Below the pieces are notes generated by a model. It made no database searches. It was not told where the DNA came from and saw only the letters and a list, made by a program, of their open reading frames with translations. DNA of 64,000 bases from Shinella zoogloeoides. Its GTDB lineage: Bacteria; Pseudomonadota; Alphaproteobacteria; Rhizobiales; Rhizobiaceae. The DNA is taken from contig NZ_CP131130.1 of the NCBI RefSeq assembly GCF_033705735.1, forward strand, positions 2,297,001 through 2,361,000. The letters run 5' to 3'. Below, piece after piece: positions 20,099-29,214 of the stretch; within the stretch, counting starts at the first letter, position 1; each line of letters begins with the position of its first letter. The position numbers and the translations under genes are program-made.

Positions 20099-21286
20099 TC
20101 AGTGCCGCTCGATGGCCACCGCCGTCGCCTCGCCGCCGCCGATGCAGAGCGTCGCCATGCCGCGCCGCAGATCGTAGCGCTTCAGCGCAGCAAGCAGGGT
20201 GACGAGCACGCGCGCGCCCGATGCGCCGATGGGATGGCCGAGCGCGCAGGCGCCGCCGTGGACATTGACCTTGTCATGCGGCAGGTCGAGATCGCGCATC
20301 GCCGCCATGGCGACGACGGCGAAGGCCTCGTTGATCTCGAAGAGGTCGACATCCTTGAGGTCCCAGCCGGTGCGCTCGCTTAGCCTTCGCAGCGCGCCGA
20401 TGGGCGCGGTCGCGAAGAGATTGGGCGCCTGCGCATGCGTCGCATGGCCGACGATGGTGGCAAGCGGCCTCAGGCCCTCGCGCTCGGCCCGGGAGCGCCG
20501 CATCAGCACCAGCGCGGCCGCGCCGTCCGAGATTGAGGAAGCGTTGGCCGCCGTTATCGTGCCGTTCTCGCGGAAGGCCGGCTTCAGCGTCGGGATCTTC
20601 TCCAGCTTCGCCTTGCCGGGCTGCTCGTCGCAGCTGACGACGGTCTCGGAGCGGCCGGCCTTCACGGTGACGGGGACGATCTCTGCGTCGAATGCGCCCG
20701 TCTCGATGGCGCTACGGGCGCGGGTCAGGGAGGTGACGGCATAATCGTCCTGCGCCGGGCGGGTGAACTGGTAGGCCTCGGCGCAGTCCTCGGCGAAGGT
20801 GCCCATCAGGCGCCCCTTGTCATAGGCGTCTTCGAGGCCGTCGAGGAACATGTGGTCGATGACGCGGCCATGGCCCAGCCGGTAGCCACCGCGGGCGCGG
20901 TCGAGGAGATAAGGCGCATTGGTCATGCTCTCCATGCCGCCGGCGACGGCAACCGAGGCGCTGCCGGCGGCGATGAGATCATGCGCCAGCATCACCGCCT
21001 TCATGCCCGAGCCGCACATCTTGTTGACGGTCGTCGCCCCGGCCGCGAAAGGCAGGCCCGCGCCGATGGCGGCCTGCCGCGCGGGCGCCTGCCCCTGCCC
21101 GGCCGGCAGCACGCAGCCGAACACCGTCTCCTCCACGGCATCGGGCGCAACGCCGCTCCGCTCCAGCGCCGCGCGGATCGCGGCGGCGCCGAGCTGCGGC
21201 GCGGTGGCATCCTTGAGGTCGCCTTGGAAACCGCCCATCGGGGTGCGGGCCGAACCGACGATGACGATGGGATCCTGCAGAACCAT
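20099..21286 (-). CDS. Acetyl-CoA C-acyltransferase (thiolase)
   Basis: The 395-residue protein has the three thiolase active-site regions: the nucleophilic cysteine in TVNKMCGSGMKAVMLA (about residue 92), the histidine in GGACALGHPIGASGAR, and the proton-donor cysteine in LCIGGGEATAVAIE. In this operon the likely substrate is 2-methylacetoacetyl-CoA from isoleucine, split into propionyl-CoA and acetyl-CoA, although acetoacetyl-CoA cannot be excluded. It lies 12 bp after the SDR gene, whose product would supply the ketoacyl-CoA. Confidence 0.93.
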   Translation of the reverse strand: MVLQDPIVIVGSARTPMGGFQGDLKDATAPQLGAAAIRAALERSGVAPDAVEETVFGCVLPAGQGQAPARQAAIGAGLPFAAGATTVNKMCGSGMKAVMLAHDLIAAGSASVAVAGGMESMTNAPYLLDRARGGYRLGHGRVIDHMFLDGLEDAYDKGRLMGTFAEDCAEAYQFTRPAQDDYAVTSLTRARSAIETGAFDAEIVPVTVKAGRSETVVSCDEQPGKAKLEKIPTLKPAFRENGTITAANASSISDGAAALVLMRRSRAEREGLRPLATIVGHATHAQAPNLFATAPIGALRRLSERTGWDLKDVDLFEINEAFAVVAMAAMRDLDLPHDKVNVHGGACALGHPIGASGARVLVTLLAALKRYDLRRGMATLCIGGGEATAVAIERH

Positions 21287-21298
21287 ATCGAAACTCCC

Positions 21299-22066
21299 TC
21301 AGCGCGGCGCCATGCGCAGCGCGCCGTCGAGGCGGATGACCTCGCCATTCAGCATGACGTTCTCACAGATGTGGCGCACCAGTGCGGCGAATTCCACCGG
21401 CTTGCCGAGACGCGGCGGAAAAGGCACGCTCCGCCCGAGCGAATCCTGCACCTCCTGCGGCATGCCGGCCATCATCGGCGTCTGGAAAATCCCCGGCGCG
21501 ATGGAGACGACGCGGATACCGTGGCGGGCCAGCTCGCGGGCGACCGGCAGCGTCATGGCAGCAACGCCGCCCTTGGAGGCCGCATAGGCCGCCTGCCCGA
21601 TCTGGCCGTCGAAGGCCGCGACCGAGGCCGTGTTGATAACAATCCCCCGCTCGCCGTCCGCCTCCGGTTCTTCCTTCGCGATGACCGCCGCCGCGAGACG
21701 GGTCATGTTGAAGGTGCCGATGAGGTTGATGCCGACGGTGCGGGCAAAGCTGTCGAGCCGGTGCGGCCCGTCGCGGCCGAGCACCTTCTCACCGGGTGCG
21801 ACGCCCGCGCAATTGACCAGCCCGTGCAGATGGCCGAAACGCTCCAGCGCCAGATCGACGGCGGCCTGGCCGTCCGTCTCCTGCGTCACGTCGGTCTGGA
21901 TGAAGGCTGCGCCGGTCCCAAGCTCGCCGACGATGCCACGGCCGGCATCGACATTGACGTCGGCGATAACGACATGCGCGCCCTCGCCCACCAGCATGCG
22001 CGCCACCGCCGCGCCGAGGCCCGAACCGCCGCCGGTAACGAGAAAGGTCTTTCCGCGGATCAACAT
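21299..22066 (-). CDS. SDR-family 3-hydroxyacyl-CoA dehydrogenase (HSD17B10-like)
   Basis: The 255-residue short-chain dehydrogenase has the cofactor motif [15 protein letters not shown], an acidic residue after beta-2 (IADVNVD) indicating [11 protein letters not shown], the active-site serine in [10 protein letters not shown] and the YxxxK pair in AAYAASKGG. The [17 protein letters not shown] stretch is characteristic of the HSD17B10 group, which oxidises 2-methyl-3-hydroxybutyryl-CoA in isoleucine breakdown. It is the first gene of the long minus-strand operon and lies divergently from an AraC-type regulator, 130 bp apart. Confidence 0.9.
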   Translation of the reverse strand: MLIRGKTFLVTGGGSGLGAAVARMLVGEGAHVVIADVNVDAGRGIVGELGTGAAFIQTDVTQETDGQAAVDLALERFGHLHGLVNCAGVAPGEKVLGRDGPHRLDSFARTVGINLIGTFNMTRLAAAVIAKEEPEADGERGIVINTASVAAFDGQIGQAAYAASKGGVAAMTLPVARELARHGIRVVSIAPGIFQTPMMAGMPQEVQDSLGRSVPFPPRLGKPVEFAALVRHICENVMLNGEVIRLDGALRMAPR

Positions 22067-22196
22067 GGCTGCTCTCCCTCAGCGCATTCGATTTCCGTGC
22101 GATCCGGCCGAATGCGGCCCTCCCGGTGCCGTATCCGCCGGCAGGGCGATCTGCCCTCCGTCTTTCCTATTTTATGCCGGCACGATATTGCATGCG

Positions 22197-23264
22197 ATGA
22201 CCGAAGCGTCTCGAACGATCGGCCAGTTTTACCACATCCCGCGGGACATGACGATGACGGATACCGGACGGCGGATGATATCGCCCTTCTTCGTGGAAGA
22301 GGCCATCGACTGCCTGAAACGGCAGGGCAAGGCGCCGGAGAAGGTGCTGGCCGCCGCCGGCCTGCCGCCCCGCATCGGGGCGCCGATCTCCGCCGAAAGC
22401 TACGGCGCCCTCTGGCTCGCCATCGCCGCGGAGATGGACGACGAATTCTTCGGCATGGCCGCAAGGCCGATGCGACGCGGCAGCTTCACCCTGCTCTGCC
22501 ACTGCATCCTGCATGCCCGGACCCTCGACCAGGCGTTGCGGCGCGCGCTGCGCTTCCTCAATGTCGTGCTGGAGGACCCGGAAGGCCGTCTCGAAATCGC
22601 CGACGGGCTGGCCCAGATCGTCCTTGCGGACAGGCAGGGCCCGCGCTCCGCCTTCGCCTACCGGACCTACTGGATCCTGCTGCACGGCATCACCTGCTGG
22701 CTCATCGGGCGCCGCATTCCGCTGCGGATGGTCGATTTCGGCTGCGCCGAGCCGGAGCACGGCGCGGACTACCGGCTCTTCTTCGGCGCGCCCGTGCGCT
22801 TTTCCCAGCCGGTGAGCCGCCTCGCCTTCGACGCCGCCATGCTGAAACTGCCCGTCGCGCGCAGCGAACAGGCGCTGAAACAGTTCCTGCGCAATGCCCC
22901 GGCCAATATCCTCGTGCGCTACCGCTACGATGCGGGCCTTGCCGCCGGCGTCCGCAAGCGCCTGCGCGAGATGCCGCCCACCGCCTGGAGTGCTTTCGAC
23001 GATCTCGCCGCGCAGATGCGCATGTCACCCTCTACCCTCAGGCACCGCCTCGCCGCGGAAGGCCAGAACTACGCCGCCATCAGGGACGAGATCCGCCGGG
23101 ACCTCGCCATCGAGATGCTCCAGGCGACGACGCTCGGGGTCGGCGAGATCGCGACCCGCCTCGGCTTTTCCGAACCCAGCGCCTTCCACCGCGCCTTTCG
23201 GAAATGGACCGCCAGAAGCCCCGCCGCCTTCCGGCGCGAGACGGCAGCGCCGGGCCGCGCCTGA
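22197..23264 (+). CDS. AraC-family transcriptional regulator
   Basis: I choose ATG 22197 (MTEASRTIGQF), giving 355 residues; the frame is open much further upstream but that part lies over the divergent SDR gene. The N-terminal 200 or so residues form the arabinose-binding-like domain of the OruR/ArgR-type AraC group (LCHCILHARTLDQALRRALRF, and FGCAEPEHGADY). The C-terminal two-HTH domain is clear, with MSPSTLRHRLAAEGQNYAAI and the second helix in GEIATRLGFSEPSAFHRAFRKW. It is divergent from the branched-chain operon and is probably its activator; the inducer is unknown. Confidence 0.9.
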   Translation: MTEASRTIGQFYHIPRDMTMTDTGRRMISPFFVEEAIDCLKRQGKAPEKVLAAAGLPPRIGAPISAESYGALWLAIAAEMDDEFFGMAARPMRRGSFTLLCHCILHARTLDQALRRALRFLNVVLEDPEGRLEIADGLAQIVLADRQGPRSAFAYRTYWILLHGITCWLIGRRIPLRMVDFGCAEPEHGADYRLFFGAPVRFSQPVSRLAFDAAMLKLPVARSEQALKQFLRNAPANILVRYRYDAGLAAGVRKRLREMPPTAWSAFDDLAAQMRMSPSTLRHRLAAEGQNYAAIRDEIRRDLAIEMLQATTLGVGEIATRLGFSEPSAFHRAFRKWTARSPAAFRRETAAPGRA

Positions 23265-23366
23265 TTCGCCGTCCCTCAGCCCACGCGAGGAAAAGCTTCG
23301 TTTTCGATATTGAGTTTTCCCGCCTGAGGAGCGAGGATCGGCGCGCCACGTAGCTTGGAGTTTCCC

Positions 23367-23915
23367 ATGACCACCGTTGCAGTTCTCGTCGGCAGCCTCC
23401 GCAAGGAGTCGTTCAGCCGCAAAGTCGCCAAGGCGCTTGTCTCCCTCACCCCCGGCCTGAAATTCGAATTTCTCGACATCGGCTCGGTTTCCTACTTCAA
23501 CCAGGATCTCGAAGCCACGCCGCCGGCCGACTGGAGCGCGCTGCGCGAGCGCGTCGCGGCCGCCGACGCCATCCTCTTCGTCACCGCCGAATACAACCGC
23601 TCGGTACCCGGCGTTTTGAAGAATGCGATCGACGTCGCCTCGCGGCCCTATGGACAGGGCGCCCTGATGGGCAAGCCGGCAGCGATCATCTCGACCTCGA
23701 TCGGCGCCATCGGCGGCTTCGGCGCCAACCATCACCTGCGCCAGTCGCTCTGCTTCCTGAACATGCCCGTTCTGGAACAGCCGGAAGCCTATATCGGCGG
23801 CACCGGCAACCTGTTCGACGACGCGGGGAACCTCACCAACGACGGAACGCGCGATTTCCTCGCCAGTTTCGGCAAGGCGTTCGAACAGCACATCGCGCGC
23901 AACGTGAAGCGGTAG
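23367..23915 (+). CDS. NAD(P)H-dependent FMN reductase (chromate/quinone reductase family)
   Basis: Start at ATG 23367, six bases after GGAG, giving 182 residues. The flavodoxin-like fold shows the FMN phosphate loop VGSLRKESFSRKVAKAL, then TAEYNRSVPGVLKNAIDVAS, the substrate-side loop typical of ChrR/YieF reductases. Members are cytosolic flavoproteins reducing quinones, chromate or azo dyes with two electrons and are usually protective against oxidative stress. It stands alone between the AraC gene and a tRNA gene. Confidence 0.9.
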   Translation: MTTVAVLVGSLRKESFSRKVAKALVSLTPGLKFEFLDIGSVSYFNQDLEATPPADWSALRERVAAADAILFVTAEYNRSVPGVLKNAIDVASRPYGQGALMGKPAAIISTSIGAIGGFGANHHLRQSLCFLNMPVLEQPEAYIGGTGNLFDDAGNLTNDGTRDFLASFGKAFEQHIARNVKR

Positions 23916-23945
23916 AAATCTGCGCATTCGATTTTTGGAAAAAAA

Positions 23946-24022
23946 TGGTAGCGGAGGAGGGATTCGAACCCCCGACACAAGGATTATGATTCCTCTGCTC
24001 TAACCTACTGAGCTACTCCGCC
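23946..24022 (-). tRNA. tRNA-Met (anticodon CAU, elongator type)
   Basis: On the minus strand the 77-nt sequence folds as a tRNA: acceptor GGCGGAG/CTCCGCT, D-arm GCTC...GAGC, anticodon stem GAGGA/TCCTT around loop ATCATAA (anticodon CAT), T-arm with GGTTCGAATCC, and an encoded CCA. The acceptor is not the CGCGGGG of the initiator, and the body matches rhizobial elongator tRNA-Met. A CAU tRNA-Ile2 is less likely from the body sequence. Confidence 0.95.
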
Positions 24023-24071
24023 GCCCGAAGGGACGATCGAGAGCGATGTCCGTTTCCGTCCGGTGCGCGGC

Positions 24072-24100
24072 TTATAAGGCGGGCTTCCCGCGGGTGTCAA
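24072..24100 (-). promoter_or_regulatory. Promoter of tRNA-Met
   Basis: On the minus strand TTGACA (24100-24095), a 17-bp spacer and TTATAA (24077-24072) form a near-consensus sigma70 promoter about 50 bp ahead of the tRNA. Confidence 0.7.
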
Positions 24101-24141
24101 GCGAGGTTTTGAGAAAATTCGCTTTGTCCGCAAGGGCTTTG

Positions 24142-24170
24142 CCGGTCGCGGCTTTTCAGGCCGCGACCGG
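24142..24170 (-). terminator. Hairpin overlapping the mnmA stop codon
   Basis: CCGGTCGCGGC and GCCGCGACCGG form an 11-bp perfect stem whose loop contains the mnmA stop codon. There is no T run, so it may stabilise the 3' end or terminate weakly. Confidence 0.5.
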
Positions 24171-25352
24171 GGTGGAAAGAATGCGCTTCAGGGCGTCCTC
24201 GGCATCCGCCTCGCGCTCGGAACGCAGGATGAAGCCGCCGCCGTAGATGCGGGCATCCTCGCCCTCGCCGGAATAGAGCGCGCAAGCCTGGCCCGGCGCG
24301 ACACCCGGCTCGCCTTCGGCAAGCTCGACATAGATGCCGCCCTCGTTCGCCTGGAGGCGGGCCGGGCGCGGCGGACGCGTGGAGCGCACCTTGGCGTAGC
24401 AGTCGAAGCCGGCGGCCGCGACGGCTTCGAGGTCGCCGTCGCCCAGCCAGTTGATATCGCGCAGGTAGAGGCGGCGCGTTTCCAGCGCCTCCTTGGGGCC
24501 GACGATGACGCGGCGCGAGCGGGCGTCGAGATAAACGACATAGAGCGGCTCGCCCGTGGCGATGCCGATGCCGCGGCGCTGGCCGATCGTATAGTGCAGG
24601 ATGCCCTCATGCCGGCCGAGCACGCGGCCGTCGATATGCACGATATCGCCGGCAAGCGCCGCATTCGGCTTCAGCTTGTTGACGATGTCGGAATACTTGC
24701 CCTGCGGCACGAAGCAGATGTCCTGGCTGTCCGCCTTCTTGGCGACGACGAGACCCATCTCCTCGGCGAGCGCCCTCGTTTCGGCCTTGGAAAGATGGCC
24801 GAGCGGGAAGCGCAGGTAATCGATCTGCTCCTGCGTCGTGGCGAAGAGGAAATAGCTCTGGTCGCGCTCGGCATCGACCGGGCGATAGAGCGCGCGGCGA
24901 TCAGGCGCGTCCGGCGCCGGATTGGGGCGCGAGCGGATGTAATGACCGGTCGCCAGCGCATCGGCGCCGAGTTCCCTGGCGGTGGCGAGGAGGTCGGCGA
25001 ACTTGACGGTCTGGTTGCAGGCGACGCACGGGATCGGCGTTTCGCCCGCGACATAGCTTTCGGCGAAGGGATTGATCACCGTCTCGCGGAAGCGCTTTTC
25101 ATAATCGAGCACATAATGCGGGATGCCGAGCGTTTCGCAGACGCGGCGCGCATCGTCGATGTCCTGGCCGGCGCAGCACGAGCCCGCCCGGTGCACCGCC
25201 GCCCCGTGATCGTAGAGCTGCAGGGTGATGCCGAGAACGTCGTAGCCTTCACGTTTCAGGATGCCGGCCACCACCGAACTGTCGACGCCGCCCGACATGG
25301 CGACGACGATGCGCGTATCTTCCGGCTTGCGATCGAAATCGAGACTGTTCAC
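24156..25352 (-). CDS. mnmA: tRNA-specific 2-thiouridylase
   Basis: Start chosen at GTG 25352 ([14 protein letters not shown]), which matches the usual rhizobial length of about 398 residues; the frame is open further upstream but without family similarity. It makes the s2U at the wobble position of tRNA-Glu, -Gln and -Lys. The PP-loop [14 protein letters not shown] binds ATP; the two catalytic cysteines are in [15 protein letters not shown] and [25 protein letters not shown] and the C-terminal beta-barrel follow. The tRNA-Met gene downstream on the same strand has its own promoter. Confidence 0.95.
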   Translation of the reverse strand: MNSLDFDRKPEDTRIVVAMSGGVDSSVVAGILKREGYDVLGITLQLYDHGAAVHRAGSCCAGQDIDDARRVCETLGIPHYVLDYEKRFRETVINPFAESYVAGETPIPCVACNQTVKFADLLATARELGADALATGHYIRSRPNPAPDAPDRRALYRPVDAERDQSYFLFATTQEQIDYLRFPLGHLSKAETRALAEEMGLVVAKKADSQDICFVPQGKYSDIVNKLKPNAALAGDIVHIDGRVLGRHEGILHYTIGQRRGIGIATGEPLYVVYLDARSRRVIVGPKEALETRRLYLRDINWLGDGDLEAVAAAGFDCYAKVRSTRPPRPARLQANEGGIYVELAEGEPGVAPGQACALYSGEGEDARIYGGGFILRSEREADAEDALKRILSTPVAA

Positions 25353-25536
25353 GCGAGGTCCGTTCCGGTGCCGGCCGCGCCGAGGCTGCCGTCCTGCACC
25401 TTTGAATTGGGGCCGAAACCGGCCGTTGCGGCATCCCGCGATCCGCGGAACGCCTTTCGGGCGACATATAGAAACTTGCCGCATCGAGGGCAAGAGAAGG
25501 CCGGAAAGCTCCTCCTCCCCGGCTCGCGAACCAAGA

Positions 25537-26286
25537 TCAGATGAGCCGGAGCCGCAGGGCGATGGCGATGGCCTGCATGCGGTTGACGGCCTGCAGCTTG
25601 CGGGTCGCGCTCTTGAAGTAGCTGCTCACCGTATAGACCGAGATGCCGAGGATGATGGCAATCTCGTCGCTGCTCTTGCCGGCCGCCGCCCAGCGCAGGC
25701 ACTCGACCTCGCGACTGGAGAGCTTTTCGCGCCCGGCCGTCACGGCGACGAAGGTCTTTTCCAGGCATTCGAAAAGCTGGAGGGCGGCGAAATGCAGCTC
25801 CGCCAGCTCCGGCCGGGCGAGCGGTGCGCGCGTTCCGGAAAACACCATCAGGTAGGGATCGGCCGTCGTCGAATGCAGGAGGAAGGCCGTCGAGGCGGAA
25901 AGGCCATGGCTCTCGGCGAGCGCGATCGCCTCGCCGGCCTGCGCGTTTTCCCAATCGGCGGGTGCCATGAGCGCGCTGTCGCCCTGCACCGGCAGCTTGG
26001 TCATGCCGGTATCGACCGCCAGCCGGCTGACATGGAAGAGGCTCATCGCATCGTATTTGCGCACGAGTTCCGCCGGCCAGTTGCTGACGAGCAGGCGCTC
26101 GGCGAACCGCTGCTGATCGTTCGCCGGGAAGCGCGCGACCATGAAATGGCTGAAGCCGAAATGGCCGGCGCACTGGCGCATGAGGTGCAGCACCTCGTAT
26201 TCGGTCTGCACCGCCTCGATAGTGGCCGAGGAGAGGAACTCTGGCGACCGGCCCTGCTGCGCGAGCATGTTGTCTGGGTCTCTCAT
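25537..26286 (-). CDS. LuxR-family regulator with autoinducer-binding-like domain (solo)
   Basis: The 249-residue protein starts at ATG 26286 after GGAAACGGAAA. Residues of about 30-170 resemble the acyl-homoserine-lactone-binding domain ([38 protein letters not shown]). Residues of about 185-245 form a LuxR helix-turn-helix ([22 protein letters not shown]). W70, Y78 and W112 fit conserved ligand positions, but the usual Asp-Pro pair after the tyrosine is replaced by Ser-Arg (residues 87-88), so the ligand may not be a standard lactone. No luxI-type synthase is in the window. It is divergent from sciP across a 441-bp gap. Confidence 0.88.
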   Translation of the reverse strand: MRDPDNMLAQQGRSPEFLSSATIEAVQTEYEVLHLMRQCAGHFGFSHFMVARFPANDQQRFAERLLVSNWPAELVRKYDAMSLFHVSRLAVDTGMTKLPVQGDSALMAPADWENAQAGEAIALAESHGLSASTAFLLHSTTADPYLMVFSGTRAPLARPELAELHFAALQLFECLEKTFVAVTAGREKLSSREVECLRWAAAGKSSDEIAIILGISVYTVSSYFKSATRKLQAVNRMQAIAIALRLRLI

Positions 26287-26727
26287 TTTCCGTTTCCAAC
26301 AACCGGCGCGTGAACGCCGGGTTTCCAGTGCATTCCCGGTCCGGAAAATTTCAGGCGCATCCCGCTCGACAGGCGAAAAAGAAAAAACGCCGCAAAAGCC
26401 GTATCCCGCGAAGGAACAGCTTGGAGTGGCAATTCATTTGGATGCATCCTGGGGGCTTCCGATGGCATCGACCCGACGCCGCCCCGAATTTTGCGGCCTG
26501 ATAGCAGTATTTAAGTAAAATGGAAACGGAATATTTGCATGGCTCCCATGCAGGCAAAGGGCAGCGAAAACCGCCGGACGTAAGGGAAGGCAGGCCTTTC
26601 CGCCTCGCTGCCGTGCCGGCGAAGCCGCTCAAAAGATTAGAAAATTGTTAGCATGCGCTTAGGCAATTCTTAAATGTGGCAGGCTAGAGTCCCTTACATA
26701 TGGTCTTGAGTTTATGTAGAGAGTCCA
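26287..26727. promoter_or_regulatory. luxR-sciP divergent gap: CtrA-box candidate (26659-26673) and two GANTC sites
   Basis: No gene is supported in this 441-bp gap. Near sciP, TTAG-N7-TTAA at 26659-26673 matches the full CtrA site TTAA-N7-TTAA with one change. GANTC sites (GAGTC) for CcrM methylation occur at 26687-26691 and 26721-26725, the latter just ahead of the sciP start. The middle part contains small hairpins such as GCATGG-CTC-CCATGC, of unknown meaning. Confidence 0.55.
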
Positions 26728-27003
26728 ATGACCGATCTGATACGACCCCGCGTTAAATACGTCATCGGCCCCGATGGCAGCCCCCTGACGATCGCCGATC
26801 TGCCGCCGGCCAATACGCGGCGCTGGGTGATTCGCCGGAAGGCCGAAGTCGTCGCCGCCGTGCGCGGTGGCCTTCTCAGCCTCGAAGAAGCCTGCGAACG
26901 CTATACTTTGACGGTCGAAGAATTCCTGTCCTGGCAGTCCTCCATCAACGATCATGGCCTTGCCGGCCTGCGCACCACGCGCATCCAGCAGTACCGCCAC
27001 TAG
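26728..27003 (+). CDS. sciP: CtrA inhibitor SciP (DUF1153)
   Basis: This 91-residue protein matches the DUF1153/SciP family over its whole length: RPRVKYVIGPDGSPLTIADLPP, then RWVIRRKAEVVAAVRGGLLS and the helix-turn-helix LEEACERYTLTVEEFLSWQ. In Caulobacter SciP binds CtrA and DNA and blocks CtrA-activated transcription in early cell-cycle stages. Its gene lies 1.7 kb ahead of ctrA on the same strand, with a CtrA-box candidate and GANTC sites in its promoter region, which suggests a feedback loop. Confidence 0.93.
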   Translation: MTDLIRPRVKYVIGPDGSPLTIADLPPANTRRWVIRRKAEVVAAVRGGLLSLEEACERYTLTVEEFLSWQSSINDHGLAGLRTTRIQQYRH

Positions 27004-27189
27004 ACCATTTCATTCCGGATCAAGACCCTGCGGCCGCTTCATGCGGCCGCAATGCTTTTGCGGAAAGCCCGCCCCCGGGGCGGAGCATCATGCCCCGATA
27101 GAGCACGCACTGTTCACAGCCGCGCTGCTTGCGGGATCACGCGGGACAGGAAAGGATGCCTCCAGCGCAACGACAGCGAGGAGAGCGTC

Positions 27190-27471
27190 ATGGACATCCT
27201 GCACGAAGACAGCGGCACGAAGGGCCGCTACTATGCGGTCATCGAGGGGCATGAGGGGGAAATGACCTATTCCCGCGCCTCCCCGCAGCTCATCATCATC
27301 GACCATACCGGCGTGCCGGACGCCTTGCGCGGCAAGGGCGTCGGCCAGGCGCTGGCGGCCCATGCCGTGGAAGAGGCCCGCAAGGGCGGCTGGAAGATCA
27401 TGCCGCTCTGCCCGTTCTTCCGGGCGCAGGCCATGCGCCACAAGGAATGGCACGACGTCGTCAATCTCTGA
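27190..27471 (+). CDS. GNAT-family N-acetyltransferase, short YidJ type
   Basis: Start at ATG 27190 after GAGGAG, giving 93 residues. This is the short acetyltransferase type (COG2388-like): EGHEGEMTYSR, IIIDHTGVPDALRGKGVGQALAAHAVEEARK with the acetyl-CoA loop R-G-K-G-V-G, and the C-terminal KIMPLCPFFRAQAMRH. The substrate is unknown. A strong hairpin follows it. The 186-bp gap between sciP and this gene shows nothing further that I can support. Confidence 0.88.
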   Translation: MDILHEDSGTKGRYYAVIEGHEGEMTYSRASPQLIIIDHTGVPDALRGKGVGQALAAHAVEEARKGGWKIMPLCPFFRAQAMRHKEWHDVVNL

Positions 27472-27519
27472 GGCGTCAAGGCGGGCGCAAACACGTCGGG
27501 CGCGCCAAAAAAACGCGAA

Positions 27520-27559
27520 GAGCCCTCGTGAGCGGTCTTGCGGCCGCTCGCGAGGGTTC
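27520..27559. terminator. Bidirectional terminator between converging genes
   Basis: A 16-bp nearly perfect stem (GAGCCCTCGTGAGCGG against CCGCTCGCGAGGGTTC, with one wobble) and an 8-nt loop. A run of seven A on the plus strand just before it would be a T run for the minus-strand fliJ-like transcript. Confidence 0.8.
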
Positions 27560-27577
27560 TTCAGGATGGCACCTTGA

Positions 27578-27928
27578 TCAGGCGCGCATCCGGACCGCGT
27601 TGTCGCGCTCTTCCAGCGCCGAAGCCTTGGCGAATTCCGCCTCCGCCTCTTCCAGCGCCAGTTCGGCCGCGTCCTGCTGCACCTTCAGTTCCCGGATGGA
27701 GACCTGAAGATTGTCGGAGCGTTGCCGCGCCGCCTTTGCAAAGGTGGGATAAGCGAAGTGGCCCGGATCGGTGATCCCGGATTTCTTCTCTTCGATGGCG
27801 ATCTGGCTTTCCAGTTCCTTCGACATCCGTTCGAATTCGGACATCATCAACTGAAGCTGTGCCAGCTGCCGTCTCTTGTCTTTCACCTGAAATTCCTTCA
27901 GGCGAACTAGGCTCTCACGCGACTTCAT
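27578..27928 (-). CDS. fliJ: FliJ-like flagellar export chaperone
   Basis: Start at ATG 27928 (MKSRESLVRLKEFQVKDK) after GGGAG, giving 116 residues that are almost wholly helical with heptads: LAQLQLMMSEFERMSKELESQ, then KAARQRSDNLQVSIRELKVQQ and LALEEAEAEFAKASALEER. Length, charge and coiled-coil form match FliJ, the rod protein of the flagellar export ATPase complex. Other flagellar genes are absent, so the name rests on this form and on remembered gene order next to ctrA in Rhizobiales. The open frame upstream of this start lies in ctrA regulatory DNA. Confidence 0.65.
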   Translation of the reverse strand: MKSRESLVRLKEFQVKDKRRQLAQLQLMMSEFERMSKELESQIAIEEKKSGITDPGHFAYPTFAKAARQRSDNLQVSIRELKVQQDAAELALEEAEAEFAKASALEERDNAVRMRA

Positions 27929-28457
27929 ACGCAATACTCCCGTGGATAGCGAGACCCCGGCATTGGAGCGGACGCCGCCGAAAACGCTGGCGGACCTCCA
28001 CTCGGCATTCCAACCCGGCCTTTGGAAAGCGCAGCATTCCACCGCGCACCGCCGACCGTCACGACAACCCGTAACCGGCAAACCCTGCCGAACCGTAAAA
28101 AAATTCAGCGAGATTAATGAAATCCTACCGCTGGTAACCTTTCGTTTACGGGCATCGTTAATCATAGCGATGATGATTTAAGGCTCAGTAAATGCGGTTC
28201 GCGAAAAACGAGGTGGCCGCATTGATGAGTCGAAAGAGTCGGTTAACGTGTTTTCTTAAAAATTGTGTTTAAGAGACACATTTCCGATTCATGTGTGAAA
28301 TCAGGAGCCTGCCTAAAATAATTAACAGACCGATACGCTCTTGCCAAAGTGAATCAGGATTTGTTAACCATTTCGTGGCAGCCTCCAAATCAGGCAACGA
28401 CTGGATCCGTATCGCGTAGGGGGCCAGGTACCTTGAGCGGCGGAAAAGGGGACAGAT
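27929..28457 (+). promoter_or_regulatory. ctrA upstream region with four GANTC sites and CtrA boxes
   Basis: This 529-bp non-coding region is AT-richer than the genes. GANTC sites, targets of CcrM and of GcrA control, lie at 28227-28231, 28236-28240, 28286-28290 and 28351-28355. A perfect TTAACCAT CtrA half-site is at 28364-28371, about 90 bp before the start codon, and GGTTAAC...TTCTTAA at 28241-28259 is a second candidate. The arrangement fits cell-cycle-timed, autoregulated transcription of ctrA. The fliJ-like promoter should be in the left end. Confidence 0.7.
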
Positions 28458-29159
28458 ATGCGGGTTCTACTCATTGAGGACGATAGCGCGACAGCGCAGA
28501 GCATCGAACTGATGCTGAAGTCCGAAAGTTTTAATGTGTATACCACCGACCTCGGCGAGGAAGGTGTCGATCTGGGCAAGTTGTACGATTACGACATCAT
28601 CCTGCTCGACCTGAACCTCCCCGACATGTCGGGTTACGAGGTCCTGCGCACGCTGCGCCTGTCCAAGGTCAAGACGCCGATCCTCATCCTCTCCGGCATG
28701 GCCGGCATCGAGGACAAGGTGCGCGGCCTCGGCTTCGGCGCCGACGACTACATGACGAAGCCCTTCCACAAGGACGAGCTCGTCGCCCGTATCCACGCCA
28801 TCGTGCGCCGCTCCAAGGGCCATGCCCAGTCGGTCATCTCGACGGGCGAGCTCATCGTCAACCTCGACGCCAAGACCGTCGAAGTCGGTGGCCAGCGCGT
28901 GCACCTGACGGGCAAGGAATACCAGATGCTCGAGCTGCTCTCGCTGCGCAAGGGCACCACGCTCACCAAGGAAATGTTCCTCAACCACCTTTACGGCGGC
29001 ATGGACGAGCCGGAACTGAAGATCATCGACGTCTTCATCTGCAAGCTGCGCAAGAAGCTGGCCAACGCCGCCGGCGGCGCGAACTACATCGAGACGGTCT
29101 GGGGCCGCGGCTACGTGCTGCGCGAGCCCGAAGGCGGCGACTATCTCGAAAGCGCCTGA
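28458..29159 (+). CDS. ctrA: Cell-cycle response regulator CtrA
   Basis: The 233-residue protein has the receiver with acidic pair E7-D8-D9, phospho-acceptor D51 in LLDLNLP and the lysine in MTKPFHKDE, then an OmpR/PhoB-type winged helix ([53 protein letters not shown]). The sequence is that of alphaproteobacterial CtrA almost throughout. It controls division, motility and envelope genes and is phosphorylated via CckA-ChpT; chpT lies 0.8 kb downstream on the other strand. The ribosome site is AAGGGGA. The C-terminal tail ends in alanine (LESA), as needed for ClpXP recognition in Caulobacter CtrA. Confidence 0.97.
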   Translation: MRVLLIEDDSATAQSIELMLKSESFNVYTTDLGEEGVDLGKLYDYDIILLDLNLPDMSGYEVLRTLRLSKVKTPILILSGMAGIEDKVRGLGFGADDYMTKPFHKDELVARIHAIVRRSKGHAQSVISTGELIVNLDAKTVEVGGQRVHLTGKEYQMLELLSLRKGTTLTKEMFLNHLYGGMDEPELKIIDVFICKLRKKLANAAGGANYIETVWGRGYVLREPEGGDYLESA

Positions 29160-29185
29160 CAGCGCCCTCCCCGCTCCCGCATCAG

Positions 29186-29214
29186 ACCCGCCGCTCGCCG
29201 GCGGGTTTTCTTTT
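29186..29214 (+). terminator. Intrinsic terminator of ctrA
   Basis: ACCCGCCG-CTCGC-CGGCGGGT is an 8-bp stem followed by TTTCTTTT, a standard intrinsic terminator about 27 bp after the ctrA stop. Confidence 0.85.

Noticed and set aside
23946..24022. tRNA-Met as an integration site of a genomic island
   Set aside because: No integrase gene and no repeated tRNA 3' end were seen on either side; the neighbours are ordinary chromosomal genes.
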